DNA of 28,333 nucleotides, taken from JAZNOL01 sp045580815 (GTDB lineage: Bacteria > Bacillota > Clostridia > RUG12999). How positions within the stretch are numbered: the stretch's first letter is position 1; every line of letters begins with the position of its first letter. Below are positions 13,965-22,234 of this stretch, one piece after another. The stretch lies in assembly GCA_045580815.1 (NCBI GenBank), contig JAZNOL010000060.1, positions 1 to 28,333 on the forward strand. The letters are read 5' to 3'. A program made the position numbers and the translations under genes. The notes under the pieces are model-generated. The model ran no database searches, was not told the DNA's origin, and worked only from the letters and a program-made list of their open reading frames with translations.

Positions 13965-14542
13965 GTATCCGGTTGCCCGCCTTTTTTCATAAATTTTGCA
14001 AAAAATATTCCGATGGCAAGAGCAAGCACCGAAACTATCCACACCGGGACAATAATTTCAGATGGAGCCGCACTTTTCGCAGCACTCCGCAGGGCAATAA
14101 GAGTTGTTGGCAGAAGCTGCATGGATGCTGTGTTCATTACAATAAACAGAACAGCATCATCGCTTGCTGTTCCGCCTGCGGTTTTGCCGATTTCTCGCAT
14201 AGCTTTAAGCCCGAAAGGCGTCGCCGCATTGCCCAGTCCCAGCACATTTGCCGTCAGATTAAGCAAAATGTTCTTTCCTGCTTCGGAATTTTCATCAATA
14301 TTTTTAAAAAGCTTTCTGTACACAGGACGAAAAATCACAGCCAGCTTTTCCACCAGGCCGCACTGCATCGCAATGTTCATTATTCCATTCCAGAAAGCAA
14401 TCATCCCAAGCATTTCAATGCTCATTTTTACTGCCTCAAGTGCCCCCTGCATCGCCGCATCCGCCACTTGAGCACCTCTGCCCGTAAAAAACGACAAAAT
14501 CACAGAAAAAGCAATCATTACACACCATATTGTGCCAAACAT
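13961..14542 (-). CDS. spmA: Spore maturation protein SpmA
   Basis: A 193-residue membrane protein. The first helix is about 5-20 (WCVMIAFSVILSFF), and the central segment AATPFGLKAMREI and NTASMQLLPTTLIALRSAAKSA are the family signatures; a last helix (about 165-185) is followed by a basic tail KFMKKGGQPDT. It works with SpmB in late spore maturation. aatgaggtga (14547-14556) supports the start, and the stop overlaps the spmB start by 4 bases (ATGA), so the pair is translationally coupled. Expression is expected under mother-cell control by sigma-E, but no confident sigma-E promoter was identified upstream. Confidence 0.95.
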   Translation of the reverse strand: MFGTIWCVMIAFSVILSFFTGRGAQVADAAMQGALEAVKMSIEMLGMIAFWNGIMNIAMQCGLVEKLAVIFRPVYRKLFKNIDENSEAGKNILLNLTANVLGLGNAATPFGLKAMREIGKTAGGTASDDAVLFIVMNTASMQLLPTTLIALRSAAKSAAPSEIIVPVWIVSVLALAIGIFFAKFMKKGGQPDT

Positions 14543-14613
14543 TTTCTCACCTCATTAAAAATTTATGCTCTTTGTCCGCAAAATAGACGCTTTCACGTCA
14601 TAATAGCCAAATC

Positions 14614-14647
14614 CCCGAAATATAATGTACAAACATCAGATTTCGGG
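14614..14647 (+). promoter_or_regulatory. Inverted repeat around the -10 of the Ca2+-ATPase gene
   Basis: CCCGAAAT (14614-14621) and ATTTCGGG (14640-14647) are a perfect 8-bp inverted repeat enclosing a TATAAT (14621-14626). No good -35 is visible 17 bases upstream. The right arm overlaps the ribosome site GGGAG (14645-14649). It could be a repressor operator or, if a longer transcript exists, a hairpin hiding the ribosome site. Confidence 0.5.
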
Positions 14648-14657
14648 AGTGAATAAA

Positions 14658-17177
14658 ATGTGGCACACATTAACTGCGACAGATACTGCAAAAAAAATTT
14701 CAGCAGATATAACACATGGGCTTTCTTCAGCTGAAGCGAAAACCCGGCTTAAAACATACGGATATAACAGATTGGACGAGCCTCGTCGCATCAGTTTTTT
14801 TGTCAGGCTTATCAACCAGATGAGCGATTATATGGTGATTATTTTATTGCTTGCGGCGGCAGTTTCGTTTTTTGTTTCTTTTTTTGGCGGGCACACCGAT
14901 TATGCCGACCCTATAATGATTCTTGCCATTGTGATTATAAATTCCGCAATTGGCGTTATTCAGGAAAATAAAGCAGAACAGGCAATTTCTGCACTCAAAA
15001 AGATGTCACAGCAAACATCAACTGTCCTGCGTGACGGCAAAAAAATCATAATAAATGCTGAAGAAATTGTCCCCGGTGACATTTTGTTTATCGAAAGCGG
15101 AGACATTGTGCCGGCAGATGCTCGGCTTATTAAAAGCATCACTTTAAAATGTAACGAGTCATCACTTACGGGCGAATCCGAAGACCGCGAAAAAAATGCC
15201 GTTTCTGTTCTTGACAGTGACACATCAATCGGTGACAGATGCAACATGGTGTGGCAATCCTGCGTTGTAACCTCCGGCAGAGGCACCGCTATTGTAACTG
15301 CAACCGGTATGAACACCGGTACGGGCAAAGTTGCCGGAATGCTCAAGGAAGAAATTTCTCCAAAAACGCCATTACAGCAAAAACTGGCTCAAACAGGCAA
15401 AACTCTCGGAATTGCCGCCGCACTTATCTGTGGACTCATTTTTGCAATCGGCGTAATTAAAAAAACAAATCCTCTTGAAATGTTTATGACCGCCGTAAGC
15501 CTTGCGGTTGCAATAATCCCCGAAGGACTGCCTGCCATAATCACGGTGATTCTGTCTCTCGGTGTACGTCGCATGGCAAAGCACAATGCTATAATCCGCA
15601 AAATGTCTGCTGTGGAGGCTCTCGGCAGTGCTACAGTAATATGCAGCGATAAAACCGGCACATTAACCGGTGGAAAAATGACCGTGACCGATTATTTCGG
15701 CAAAAAAGAAGAAATCCTGAAACTCTGTATGCTTTGCAGCAACAACATCGGCTCTACCGAAAACGCACTTGTGCAAGCCGCTGCCGAATCTGGAATATCC
15801 GCCACTTGCGAAACCGATATCAAAAAAATGACCGAAATTCCTTTTGATTCTTCACGAAAAATGATGACTGTCATATATAAAACCGCAAGAGGCTACATGA
15901 CTGTTTCCAAAGGTGCACCGGAAATTATTTTATCAAAATGCAGTTTTTCTGCCTCTAACAGCATTGCTCTTGCTTCTGCAAAAACAATGGCACAAAAAGG
16001 TCTTCGTGTAATTGCTGTTGCCAAAAAAGATACTGCCGACTATCCTCAAAACCCTGAGAAAAACCTCGAATTTATCGGTCTTGCCGGCATGAAAGACCCT
16101 CCCAGAGAAGGCGTAAAAAAATCTGTTGAGCTTTGCAAAAACGCCGGAATAAAACCGGTTATGATTACCGGTGATTTACCTGACACCGCCAAAGCCATTG
16201 CCTGCGAAACCGGCATTTATTCAGGCGGAAGCATCATATCCGGCAACGAAATTGATTTGATGACCGACAATGAGCTTCAGTCGCTTGTCATGTCTGCCGA
16301 CGTTTTTGCAAGGGTTACACCAGAACACAAAATGAAAATTGTCCGTGCGTATCAGGCAAACGGACAGACTGTCGCCATGACCGGCGACGGTGTAAACGAT
16401 GCACCGGCACTTAAAACCGCCAACATCGGCTGTGCCATGGGAAAATGCGGCACAGAGGTCGCAAAACAATCTGCCGATGTCATTTTGACTGATGATAATT
16501 TTTCAACTATTGTTACTGCGGTAAAAGAGGGGCGCGGCATTTATGATAACATACGCAAAACCGTACATTTTCTTTTATCCAGCAACATTGGTGAAATGGC
16601 ACTGATGCTTATTTGCATCCTTGTTTGCGGCACATCGCCGCTAAGTGCAATTCAGCTTTTGTGGATAAATCTTGTTACCGATTCCCTGCCTGCAATTGCC
16701 CTGGGCATGGAAAAACCCGAACCTGACATAATGAACCGCCGACCCACAAACAGCAAAAAAAGTTTTTTTGCGGGCGGACTTGCCGGAGAAATTGCCAGCG
16801 AAGGCATAATGATTGGTCTTTGTGCATTTATTGCTTTTTTAATCGGAAATAATGTATTTTTATCCTTTACCCTTGGCAGTACCATGGCTTTTGCGGTGAT
16901 AGGTCTGTCGCAGATTGTACATTCTCTAAACATGAAAAGCGAAAAATCTGTTTTCTCATCCGCTATATTTGAAAACAAATTTATGATATTTTCGTTTTTT
17001 TTGTGCGCCCTAATACAGATTGCAGTAATTCAAATACCTAGCATTTCGGATATTTTTGGTATTGTACCTCTTGATACGGCACACTGGATTTGTGTTTTGG
17101 GGCTTTCGGCTGTTCCTCTTTTTGTATGCGAGATACAAAAATTAATAAACAGAGTTTCTATACATAAAAACCAATAA
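14658..17177 (+). CDS. Cation-transporting P-type ATPase, Ca2+ (SERCA-like, P2A) type
   Basis: An 839-residue pump with an N-terminal cation-ATPase domain (about 1-60), actuator loop TGES (171-174), phosphorylation site DKTGTLT (D331), nucleotide-binding KGAPE (K418) and hinge TGDGVNDAPA (575-584). Metal-site residues match SERCA: E289 in IPEGLP, N643 and E646 in SSNIGE, and N671, T674 and D675 in NLVTD, so calcium export is the most likely function; Mn2+ transport is the alternative. About ten transmembrane helices, normal length for the family. The start at 14658 has GGGAG (14645-14649); an in-frame ATG at 14625 lies inside the -10 TATAAT and is rejected. It is divergent from spmA, and a role in calcium handling in sporulation is only a guess. 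Confidence 0.95.
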   Translation: MWHTLTATDTAKKISADITHGLSSAEAKTRLKTYGYNRLDEPRRISFFVRLINQMSDYMVIILLLAAAVSFFVSFFGGHTDYADPIMILAIVIINSAIGVIQENKAEQAISALKKMSQQTSTVLRDGKKIIINAEEIVPGDILFIESGDIVPADARLIKSITLKCNESSLTGESEDREKNAVSVLDSDTSIGDRCNMVWQSCVVTSGRGTAIVTATGMNTGTGKVAGMLKEEISPKTPLQQKLAQTGKTLGIAAALICGLIFAIGVIKKTNPLEMFMTAVSLAVAIIPEGLPAIITVILSLGVRRMAKHNAIIRKMSAVEALGSATVICSDKTGTLTGGKMTVTDYFGKKEEILKLCMLCSNNIGSTENALVQAAAESGISATCETDIKKMTEIPFDSSRKMMTVIYKTARGYMTVSKGAPEIILSKCSFSASNSIALASAKTMAQKGLRVIAVAKKDTADYPQNPEKNLEFIGLAGMKDPPREGVKKSVELCKNAGIKPVMITGDLPDTAKAIACETGIYSGGSIISGNEIDLMTDNELQSLVMSADVFARVTPEHKMKIVRAYQANGQTVAMTGDGVNDAPALKTANIGCAMGKCGTEVAKQSADVILTDDNFSTIVTAVKEGRGIYDNIRKTVHFLLSSNIGEMALMLICILVCGTSPLSAIQLLWINLVTDSLPAIALGMEKPEPDIMNRRPTNSKKSFFAGGLAGEIASEGIMIGLCAFIAFLIGNNVFLSFTLGSTMAFAVIGLSQIVHSLNMKSEKSVFSSAIFENKFMIFSFFLCALIQIAVIQIPSISDIFGIVPLDTAHWICVLGLSAVPLFVCEIQKLINRVSIHKNQ

Positions 17178-17201
17178 GTTTGGTGACAGTTTTTAAAAAA
17201 T

Positions 17202-17242
17202 AAGGCTGCAGTTACGGTTAAACACCTATTTACTGCAGCCTT
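17202..17242. terminator. Terminator between the Ca2+-ATPase and ADP-ribosylglycohydrolase genes
   Basis: An 11-bp perfect stem AAGGCTGCAGT/ACTGCAGCCTT (17202-17212 with 17232-17242) with a 19-base loop. On the minus strand it is followed by ATTTTTTAAAAA, a good U tract, so it mainly ends the minus-strand gene that stops at 17247; it may work on both strands. Confidence 0.8.
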
Positions 17243-17246
17243 GCTA

Positions 17247-18869
17247 TTATTTATAAATAAGATCTGTTGTCCATTTTGAACGGTGCCAATGGCAGTTTTC
17301 GTAGTTGCGAAGACCAAACGAAAACTTGAGATTTTCTGTGCGTTTAAGCAACTTTATCACGATTTCATTATCACCTTTTTTCAGGTCAAGAAGCTCAAAA
17401 TTGTTGTAAGGTGTCCACAATCGGATTTCGTCTTTAGCCTTGATTTCTTCGCCGTTAAGCCACATTTTAAAACCGTCGTTGTTGCCGATGATTGCCCAGG
17501 TTTTGCGGTCATCGGGACTTTCTATAACTGTTTTCACATAGCAACACATCTGACCCTCCATGGGAACAGCACTGTCAAGGTCAATAAAATCCTCATAGCT
17601 GTCAATTTCACACAGCGGATTATCAAGTGAAGAAAGACTCGGAATGTACATCTTTTCAAGTTCAACCTCGTTGTTAACCATACAGACGATATCCGGCAGA
17701 ACACAACCCTCTCCGTGAGGACTGGGGTAACGTTTGTCCATAGGCCAGTCAGGTTGTTCAAAAAACGGGCCGAAAACTTTCCATTTCATTGGTTCAATGC
17801 TTTTCTTTGCCGCTTCAAGACCTTCCGCTGTGGGATATTCGGGTTTTATGCGTTTTGCTGCCGGTTTTTTAAACTCAAATGGCACATCAGTGATTTCAGT
17901 TTCGTTGTTTGAAACTTTAAGTGCAACCGCAAGAGAATCCTCTGCAAGACGGCGGATGCTGTCTGACGGACGCTGAACGTCAATTCCGCAGACAAAATAG
18001 TCTTTTATAAGAGTTTTTAACTCACCAAGAGCGTCATAGCCTTTAACAATGCCGACAATTGATGCCGCACTTGCACAGGTGCAATCAGTATCAAAACCAC
18101 ATTTAAGCGATATGTTTATTGTGTCACGCATATCGCCTTTTCCGTAAAGAAGCGAAATCAGCACAAAGCCCAGGTTCTGTACAACGTTTGTGAAATCCGG
18201 ATGTCCAAAGAAACGAAGCACGTATGTACGTACATCCTGCCAGTTTTCGCCTTTTTCATATAGCTCGAATATTTTTTCAAAGCATTTATAAAGCTTGCTG
18301 TCTTCGGGAATATATTTCATACCCTCTTTTGCAAGTTTTTCTATGTCATCTTCAAAAAAAGCAAGACTTTCAACAGCTGCCAGATACTGCTCGGCATACA
18401 CAGAGTTTCCGCTGTGGTCAAGGCATGCATCAAGATAAGCATACTGCGATGCAAGCTCGGGATTGCCCATTGAAATTATTCCCCATATTTCAGAACGTAT
18501 AGGGCAGCCCATTCCCTCGGCAAAAAAGCTGTTGTTGATAATTCCGCTGTATGGCGGTTTTATGCCGCGCATATAGTTTTTCATAAAATAACCGTATTCG
18601 CTGAAGGGATACCAGCATTTTTCAATCCATGCATCAGCAAGGTCGCAGGAGGTTATGCCGGGACCTTTATTTTCAAGCACGTCAAGCCAGAGAAGCTGTA
18701 AATCCAGGTCATCGTTAGGCAAATCAGGGTTAAAAATAGTCGAAAAATCGTCTATATCAAGAAGTTTTTTTATACCCTCAACAGGAGCACCTGCCGCACC
18801 GCCGAGGCATTTGCCATACCAACAGCCATGGATTTTGTCAAGTGCTTTTTTATAGCTTATTGTATTCAT
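17247..18869 (-). CDS. ADP-ribosylglycohydrolase-family protein with C-terminal sandwich domain
   Basis: A 540-residue protein. Residues about 1-315 form the ADP-ribosylglycohydrolase (DraG) fold: opening IHGCWYGKCLGGAAGAPVEG, metal-ligand motif NDDLDLQ (52-58) and CGFDTDCTCASAASIVG (257-273), the counterpart of the GGDTDT motif. From about 360 comes a linker, then a beta-sandwich (about 420-540) with TWAIIGNNDGFKMWLNGEEI and LKKGDNEIVIKLLKRTE, resembling galactose-binding or PA14-like modules. There is no signal peptide. It could remove ADP-ribose from a target or, given the sandwich, act on another N- or O-glycosidic bond. The start at 18869 has AAGGGGAA upstream; 84 further codon bases in frame upstream were rejected because they overlap the ferredoxin terminator. 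Confidence 0.85.
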   Translation of the reverse strand: MNTISYKKALDKIHGCWYGKCLGGAAGAPVEGIKKLLDIDDFSTIFNPDLPNDDLDLQLLWLDVLENKGPGITSCDLADAWIEKCWYPFSEYGYFMKNYMRGIKPPYSGIINNSFFAEGMGCPIRSEIWGIISMGNPELASQYAYLDACLDHSGNSVYAEQYLAAVESLAFFEDDIEKLAKEGMKYIPEDSKLYKCFEKIFELYEKGENWQDVRTYVLRFFGHPDFTNVVQNLGFVLISLLYGKGDMRDTINISLKCGFDTDCTCASAASIVGIVKGYDALGELKTLIKDYFVCGIDVQRPSDSIRRLAEDSLAVALKVSNNETEITDVPFEFKKPAAKRIKPEYPTAEGLEAAKKSIEPMKWKVFGPFFEQPDWPMDKRYPSPHGEGCVLPDIVCMVNNEVELEKMYIPSLSSLDNPLCEIDSYEDFIDLDSAVPMEGQMCCYVKTVIESPDDRKTWAIIGNNDGFKMWLNGEEIKAKDEIRLWTPYNNFELLDLKKGDNEIVIKLLKRTENLKFSFGLRNYENCHWHRSKWTTDLIYK

Positions 18870-18885
18870 AGAAATTCCCCTTATC

Positions 18886-18915
18886 AAAAAAAGAAGCAGC
18901 CGCCAAGACGACTGC
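18886..18915 (-). terminator. Terminator of the ferredoxin gene
   Basis: On the minus strand GCAGTCG (18915-18909) pairs with CGGCTGC (18902-18896), with one G-T wobble and a 6-base loop, and is followed by TTCTTTTTTT (ending 18886). It lies 18 bases after the ferredoxin stop and just before the ribosome site of the next gene. Confidence 0.8.
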
Positions 18916-18933
18916 CCTTTATTTTTAATTAAG

Positions 18934-19104
18934 TTAGTTCTGTTCCGGAGCACCTACGGGACAAGCATCTGCACATGTTCCGCAATCGATGCAAGCATCT
19001 GCATCAATTACATAGATGCCATCTCCTTCTGAAATACAGGAAACGGGACATTCACCTTCACAAGCACCACAGCTGATGCATTTGTCAGTAATAACGTATG
19101 CCAT
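18934..19104 (-). CDS. 2[4Fe-4S] ferredoxin
   Basis: A 56-residue clostridial-type ferredoxin, MAYVITDKCISCGACEGECP, then ISEGDGIYVIDADACIDCGTC and ADACPVGAPEQN. The two clusters use C9, C12, C15 with C48, and C38, C41, C44 with C19 (CxxCxxCxxxCP twice). An extra cysteine, C23, lies after the first motif. It carries electrons at low potential in the cytoplasm for fermentation, hydrogenases or pyruvate:ferredoxin oxidoreductase. The AAGGAGGTG ribosome site (19113-19121) and a strong promoter indicate high expression. It is a single-gene unit with its own terminator. Confidence 0.97.
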   Translation of the reverse strand: MAYVITDKCISCGACEGECPVSCISEGDGIYVIDADACIDCGTCADACPVGAPEQN

Positions 19105-19163
19105 TGAGAATACACCTCCTTACAAGTGTTATATTATCATAAATAATTACAATAACATCTGTT

Positions 19164-19181
19164 GCAGTAACACTACTGCAC
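19164..19181 (-). promoter_or_regulatory. Hairpin in the ferredoxin 5' leader
   Basis: TGCAGTA and TACTGCA form a perfect 7-bp stem with a 4-base loop, a few bases after the expected transcription start. A hairpin at the 5' end often protects an abundant mRNA from decay; a regulatory role is not shown. Confidence 0.55.
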
Positions 19182-19188
19182 ACAGACA

Positions 19189-19217
19189 TTATATCACAAA
19201 CTTTGACAATATGCAAG
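19189..19217 (-). promoter_or_regulatory. Sigma-A promoter of the ferredoxin gene
   Basis: On the minus strand TTGCAT (19217-19212), 17 bases, TATAAT (19194-19189), with TGA before the -10. It gives a leader of about 77 bases to the ATG at 19104. Confidence 0.85.
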
Positions 19218-19249
19218 TGTTTTTTTAAATTTCTTTAAAATAGCTGTTT

Positions 19250-20113
19250 TTAATTTTTTTCAAGCTCCTTAAGCTCTGCACTTGACAGTTCTTCATCATT
19301 ATTTGCCGCATGTTTTATAATTTTGATGTCATCAACGTTATATTCTTTTATAACAGGACTTTCATCAAGTTTTACACTAACGCACCGTTTAAGTGTTGCC
19401 ACCGAAAATACCACACCCTGACCATCAGGGGTTTTAACAATTGCACCATGCCCCGGCAAGCCCTTGCCCATTTCTTCATAAGCGTCCTGCTCGTATTTAA
19501 GACAACACATAAGTCTACCGCAAACACCTGATATTTTTGCCGGATTAAGCGAAAGACTCTGCTCCTTTGCCATTTTTATTGACACCGGAATAAATTCGCC
19601 CAAAAATCCGTTACAGCACAGGTTTCTGCCACAAATACCAATACCGCCAAGCATTTTAGCTTCATCACGCACACCTATCTGGCGAAGCTCGATTCTGGTA
19701 CGGAAAATAGCCGCCAAATCTTTAACAAGTGCGCGAAAATCCACCCTGCCGTCCGCAGTAAAATAAAAGAGAATTTTGCCCCTGTCAAATGTATATTCAA
19801 CATCAATAAGCTTCATAACAAGCTTGTGTTCTTCAATCTTTTCCTGACAAAGCTTAAATGCTTCTTTTTCTTTTATTTTATTTTCTTTTTCCTGCTGTAT
19901 ATCCTCTTTTGTTGCTATACGTAAAACAGGCTTTAATGGCTGTGTGATTTCGCTGTCTTCAACAGTTTTGTTTTCCAGTGCAATCTCACCGAACTCAACA
20001 CCGCGCGCTGTTTCTACAATAACATTCTGATTTTTTTCTACTTTCTTTCCGCACGGGTCAAAATAGTATATTTTCCCAACTTTTTTAAACCGTACACCCA
20101 CAATTTCTATCAA
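19250..20113 (-). CDS. ricT: RicT/YaaT, PSP1-domain protein
   Basis: A 287-residue protein of the PSP1/RicT family. The PSP1 C-terminal domain (about 60-145) precedes two cysteine groups, CGRNLCC (161-167) and CGRLMCC (198-204), which with partners RicA and RicF hold [4Fe-4S] clusters in Bacillus; the complex affects RNase Y specificity, biofilm and sporulation. The segment IKMAKEQSLSLNPAKISGVCGR is typical. The start codon is TTG (20113), joined directly to the holB stop (TAATTG), with GGGAGG at 20122-20127 inside the end of holB. Downstream of darA and holB, as in Bacillus. Confidence 0.95.
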   Translation of the reverse strand: MIEIVGVRFKKVGKIYYFDPCGKKVEKNQNVIVETARGVEFGEIALENKTVEDSEITQPLKPVLRIATKEDIQQEKENKIKEKEAFKLCQEKIEEHKLVMKLIDVEYTFDRGKILFYFTADGRVDFRALVKDLAAIFRTRIELRQIGVRDEAKMLGGIGICGRNLCCNGFLGEFIPVSIKMAKEQSLSLNPAKISGVCGRLMCCLKYEQDAYEEMGKGLPGHGAIVKTPDGQGVVFSVATLKRCVSVKLDESPVIKEYNVDDIKIIKHAANNDEELSSAELKELEKN

Positions 20114-21082
20114 TTAAAGTACCTCCCAAAGTTCGTTTGCAAACGATGCCGATAGCACTGCATAATTCACATTGCTTTTATGCATACGTCTATATTTTGT
20201 AACAAGTTCTGCCGCCTCAAGTGCCGATTTGACAGTTGTTTTTTCTGAAGCAGATTGTATATAGGATACAAAATCCATATTCCATACAAGTTGTTGTGCT
20301 TTGCATTTTATAATAAAAATATCTCGCAAAATACCTTCTATAATATTAAACAAATCTTCTGCATGGTCTTTGTTTTTTTCAAACAAATCCATCATTACCA
20401 CCGCATCTTTTGATTTGCCGTCCACAAGTGAAAAAAGTGTTTCGGCGGTTTGCTTTCGCAATTGACCAAAGTCACTGTCACTTTCAAGTTTTACCGCTTT
20501 ACCGGCATTACCTTGCGCATAAAAAAACGCATAATCACTCACACCGTTTGCAATTCCGTTTTGTTTTGCAATTTCGTCTGTCTGAAAGCGATTATACGGT
20601 GCCAGATTCATCACACAACTTCGTGAGCGCACCGTTTCAATAAGTGACGATTCGCTCTTTGCCACAAATATAAAAACCATATATGCAGGCGGCTCTTCTA
20701 TAATTTTTAAAAGAGCATTCTGCCCTGCTTCTGTTATATTATCGCTTAAAATAACAACTTTTTTATCCGCACGGTAAGGTTTAACCGCTGCTTGGGACAC
20801 AACCTCTCTTACTTCATCAACACCAATTGTTTTTTTGTCCTCCGCAGGACGAACAATCATTATGTCCGGATGAGTATTCGCATCGGTCAAAGCACAGTCT
20901 TCGCAAATTCCGCAGGCAGATTTTTCACTGCAAACAAGTGCTTTTGCAAACGCATAAGCAAGCGTTTTTTTTCCCATGCCTTCTTCTCCGGCAAAAACAT
21001 ACGACTGCCCGATTTTGCCGTTTTTTATGCTCCGCGCGATAAAATCTTTTATTTTTTTCTGTCCGACAACATTATCAAGCAT
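20114..21082 (-). CDS. holB: DNA polymerase III delta' subunit
   Basis: A 322-residue clamp-loader subunit. Walker A-like GEEGMGKKT (32-40), zinc site C51, C57, C60, C63 (CSEKSACGICEDC), DEVREVVSQAAVKPYRADKKVVIL, the AGQNALLKIIEEPP segment and the SRS motif VRSRSC are all standard. The AAA+ fold is followed by the helical collar domain. The start ATG overlaps the darA stop as TAATG, so translation is coupled; the ribosome site is weak. It functions with DnaX and HolA to load the beta clamp. Confidence 0.95.
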   Translation of the reverse strand: MLDNVVGQKKIKDFIARSIKNGKIGQSYVFAGEEGMGKKTLAYAFAKALVCSEKSACGICEDCALTDANTHPDIMIVRPAEDKKTIGVDEVREVVSQAAVKPYRADKKVVILSDNITEAGQNALLKIIEEPPAYMVFIFVAKSESSLIETVRSRSCVMNLAPYNRFQTDEIAKQNGIANGVSDYAFFYAQGNAGKAVKLESDSDFGQLRKQTAETLFSLVDGKSKDAVVMMDLFEKNKDHAEDLFNIIEGILRDIFIIKCKAQQLVWNMDFVSYIQSASEKTTVKSALEAAELVTKYRRMHKSNVNYAVLSASFANELWEVL

Positions 21083-21399
21083 TAAAGCTTTTCAAACCTT
21101 TCAATATCAAGCACAAATACTGTTGCACCGCCCACTTCAATTTCCACGGGATACGGCATAACACCACCCATTGGTGCGTGGGTTGTGGTAATCTGTTTTC
21201 GTGTTGAACATTCTTCTTTTATTATATCTATTGCCCCTTCAATAAGCTCATCTTCCACACCAATAAGCAGTGTGGTATTGCCGGCACGAAGGAATCCGCC
21301 TGTTGTCGCAAGACGGGTTACGCTGTATTTATGTTCATTAAGCGACGCTATAAGGCGATTGCTGTCATCTGAATGTACAATGGCAATAATAAGTTTCAT
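21082..21399 (-). CDS. darA: Cyclic-di-AMP receptor DarA (PstA, PII-like)
   Basis: A 105-residue PII-like protein, MKLIIAIVHSDDSNRLIASL then ATTGGFLRAGNTTLLIGVEDE, the unmistakable DarA/PstA signature. It forms a trimer that binds c-di-AMP in the clefts between subunits; its downstream target is unknown. GGAGGTAAA upstream of the ATG at 21399 supports this start over one 66 bases further up, which lies in the promoter. It is the first gene of darA-holB-ricT; tmk, often next to it, is absent. Confidence 0.96.
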   Translation of the reverse strand: MKLIIAIVHSDDSNRLIASLNEHKYSVTRLATTGGFLRAGNTTLLIGVEDELIEGAIDIIKEECSTRKQITTTHAPMGGVMPYPVEIEVGGATVFVLDIERFEKL

Positions 21400-21436
21400 G
21401 AATTTTACCTCCGTCACACTAATATTATATATATTT

Positions 21437-21465
21437 ATTTTAACACATATTAAGGACAAAGTCAA
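21437..21465 (-). promoter_or_regulatory. Promoter of darA-holB-ricT
   Basis: On the minus strand TTGACT (21465-21460), 17 bases, TAAAAT (21442-21437), with TGT just before the -10. It gives a leader of about 30 bases. Confidence 0.75.
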
Positions 21466-21520
21466 TTGTTTTCTGAAAAATATTCTTCCGCTGCGTCACA
21501 TCGGCTTTTATCCGGTCATT

Positions 21521-22228
21521 CTAAAGAAGCTGACTTATTTCACGTTTAAGCCGTGAGAGAATCTTTTTTTCAAGTCTTGAGATATAGGACTGAGAAATTC
21601 CCAGCATATCAGCAACCTCTTTTTGGGTACGTTCCTGTGTGCCTCCAAGCCCGAAACGCAAGGTCATAATCGTCTGTTCACGTTTTGTCAGCTTGCTGAT
21701 TGCACCGTATAAAAGCTCTCGGTCGGTTTCTTCGTCAAGTCCCTTGCTTATTATATCGCTGTCTGTGCCGAGAATGTCCGACAAAAGAAGCTCGTTTCCG
21801 TCCCAATCAGTGTTAAGTGGTTCTTCAATTGAAACCTCTGTACGGATGTTGCTGATTTTACGAAGATGCATAAGTATTTCGTTTTCAATACATCTTGAAG
21901 CATATGTGGCAAGTTTTATGTTTTTGTCCGGTTTAAAAGTATTTATCGCCTTAATAAGCCCAATTGTGCCGATTGAAACCAAGTCCTCAACGTTTACATC
22001 GCTGGATTCAAACTTTTTTGCTATGTACACAACAAGCCTCAGATTGTGCTCAATAAGTGTCCGGCGTACATCCTCGGAATCTGTATAAAACCGCAGCATA
22101 AGCTCTTTTTCTTCATCCGGAGCAAGAGGTGGAGGCAGAACATCGTTGCCGCCTATGTAATGGACAAATCCACCGTTTTTTCGCAAGAAAAACAGTTTTA
22201 TCCGGTGCAGGAAATCAAAAATTTTCAT
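21521..22228 (-). CDS. sigE: Sporulation sigma factor SigE (pro-sigma-E)
   Basis: A 235-residue sigma factor closely following Bacillus pro-SigE: a basic amphipathic pro-sequence (about 1-24, MKIFDFLHRIKLFFLRKNGGF), then HYIGGNDVLPPPLAPDEEKEL, region 2 (NLRLVVYIAKKFESSDVNVEDLVSIGTIGLIKA, LATYASRCIENEILMHLRK), DWDGNELLLSDILGTD and region 4 (TQKEVADMLGISQSYISRLEKKIL). The pro-sequence is removed by SpoIIGA to activate mother-cell gene expression. It follows spoIIGA with a 6-base gap, and an AAAGG site near 22240 overlaps the end of spoIIGA. Downstream there is no sigG, unlike Bacillus; darA follows on the same strand. Confidence 0.98.
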   Translation of the reverse strand: MKIFDFLHRIKLFFLRKNGGFVHYIGGNDVLPPPLAPDEEKELMLRFYTDSEDVRRTLIEHNLRLVVYIAKKFESSDVNVEDLVSIGTIGLIKAINTFKPDKNIKLATYASRCIENEILMHLRKISNIRTEVSIEEPLNTDWDGNELLLSDILGTDSDIISKGLDEETDRELLYGAISKLTKREQTIMTLRFGLGGTQERTQKEVADMLGISQSYISRLEKKILSRLKREISQLL

Positions 22229-22234
22229 AATATA

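Noticed and set aside
13955..14656. Plus-strand 233-codon frame across spmA
   Set aside because: It runs antisense to SpmA, which has clear family motifs, and its composition is not protein-like.
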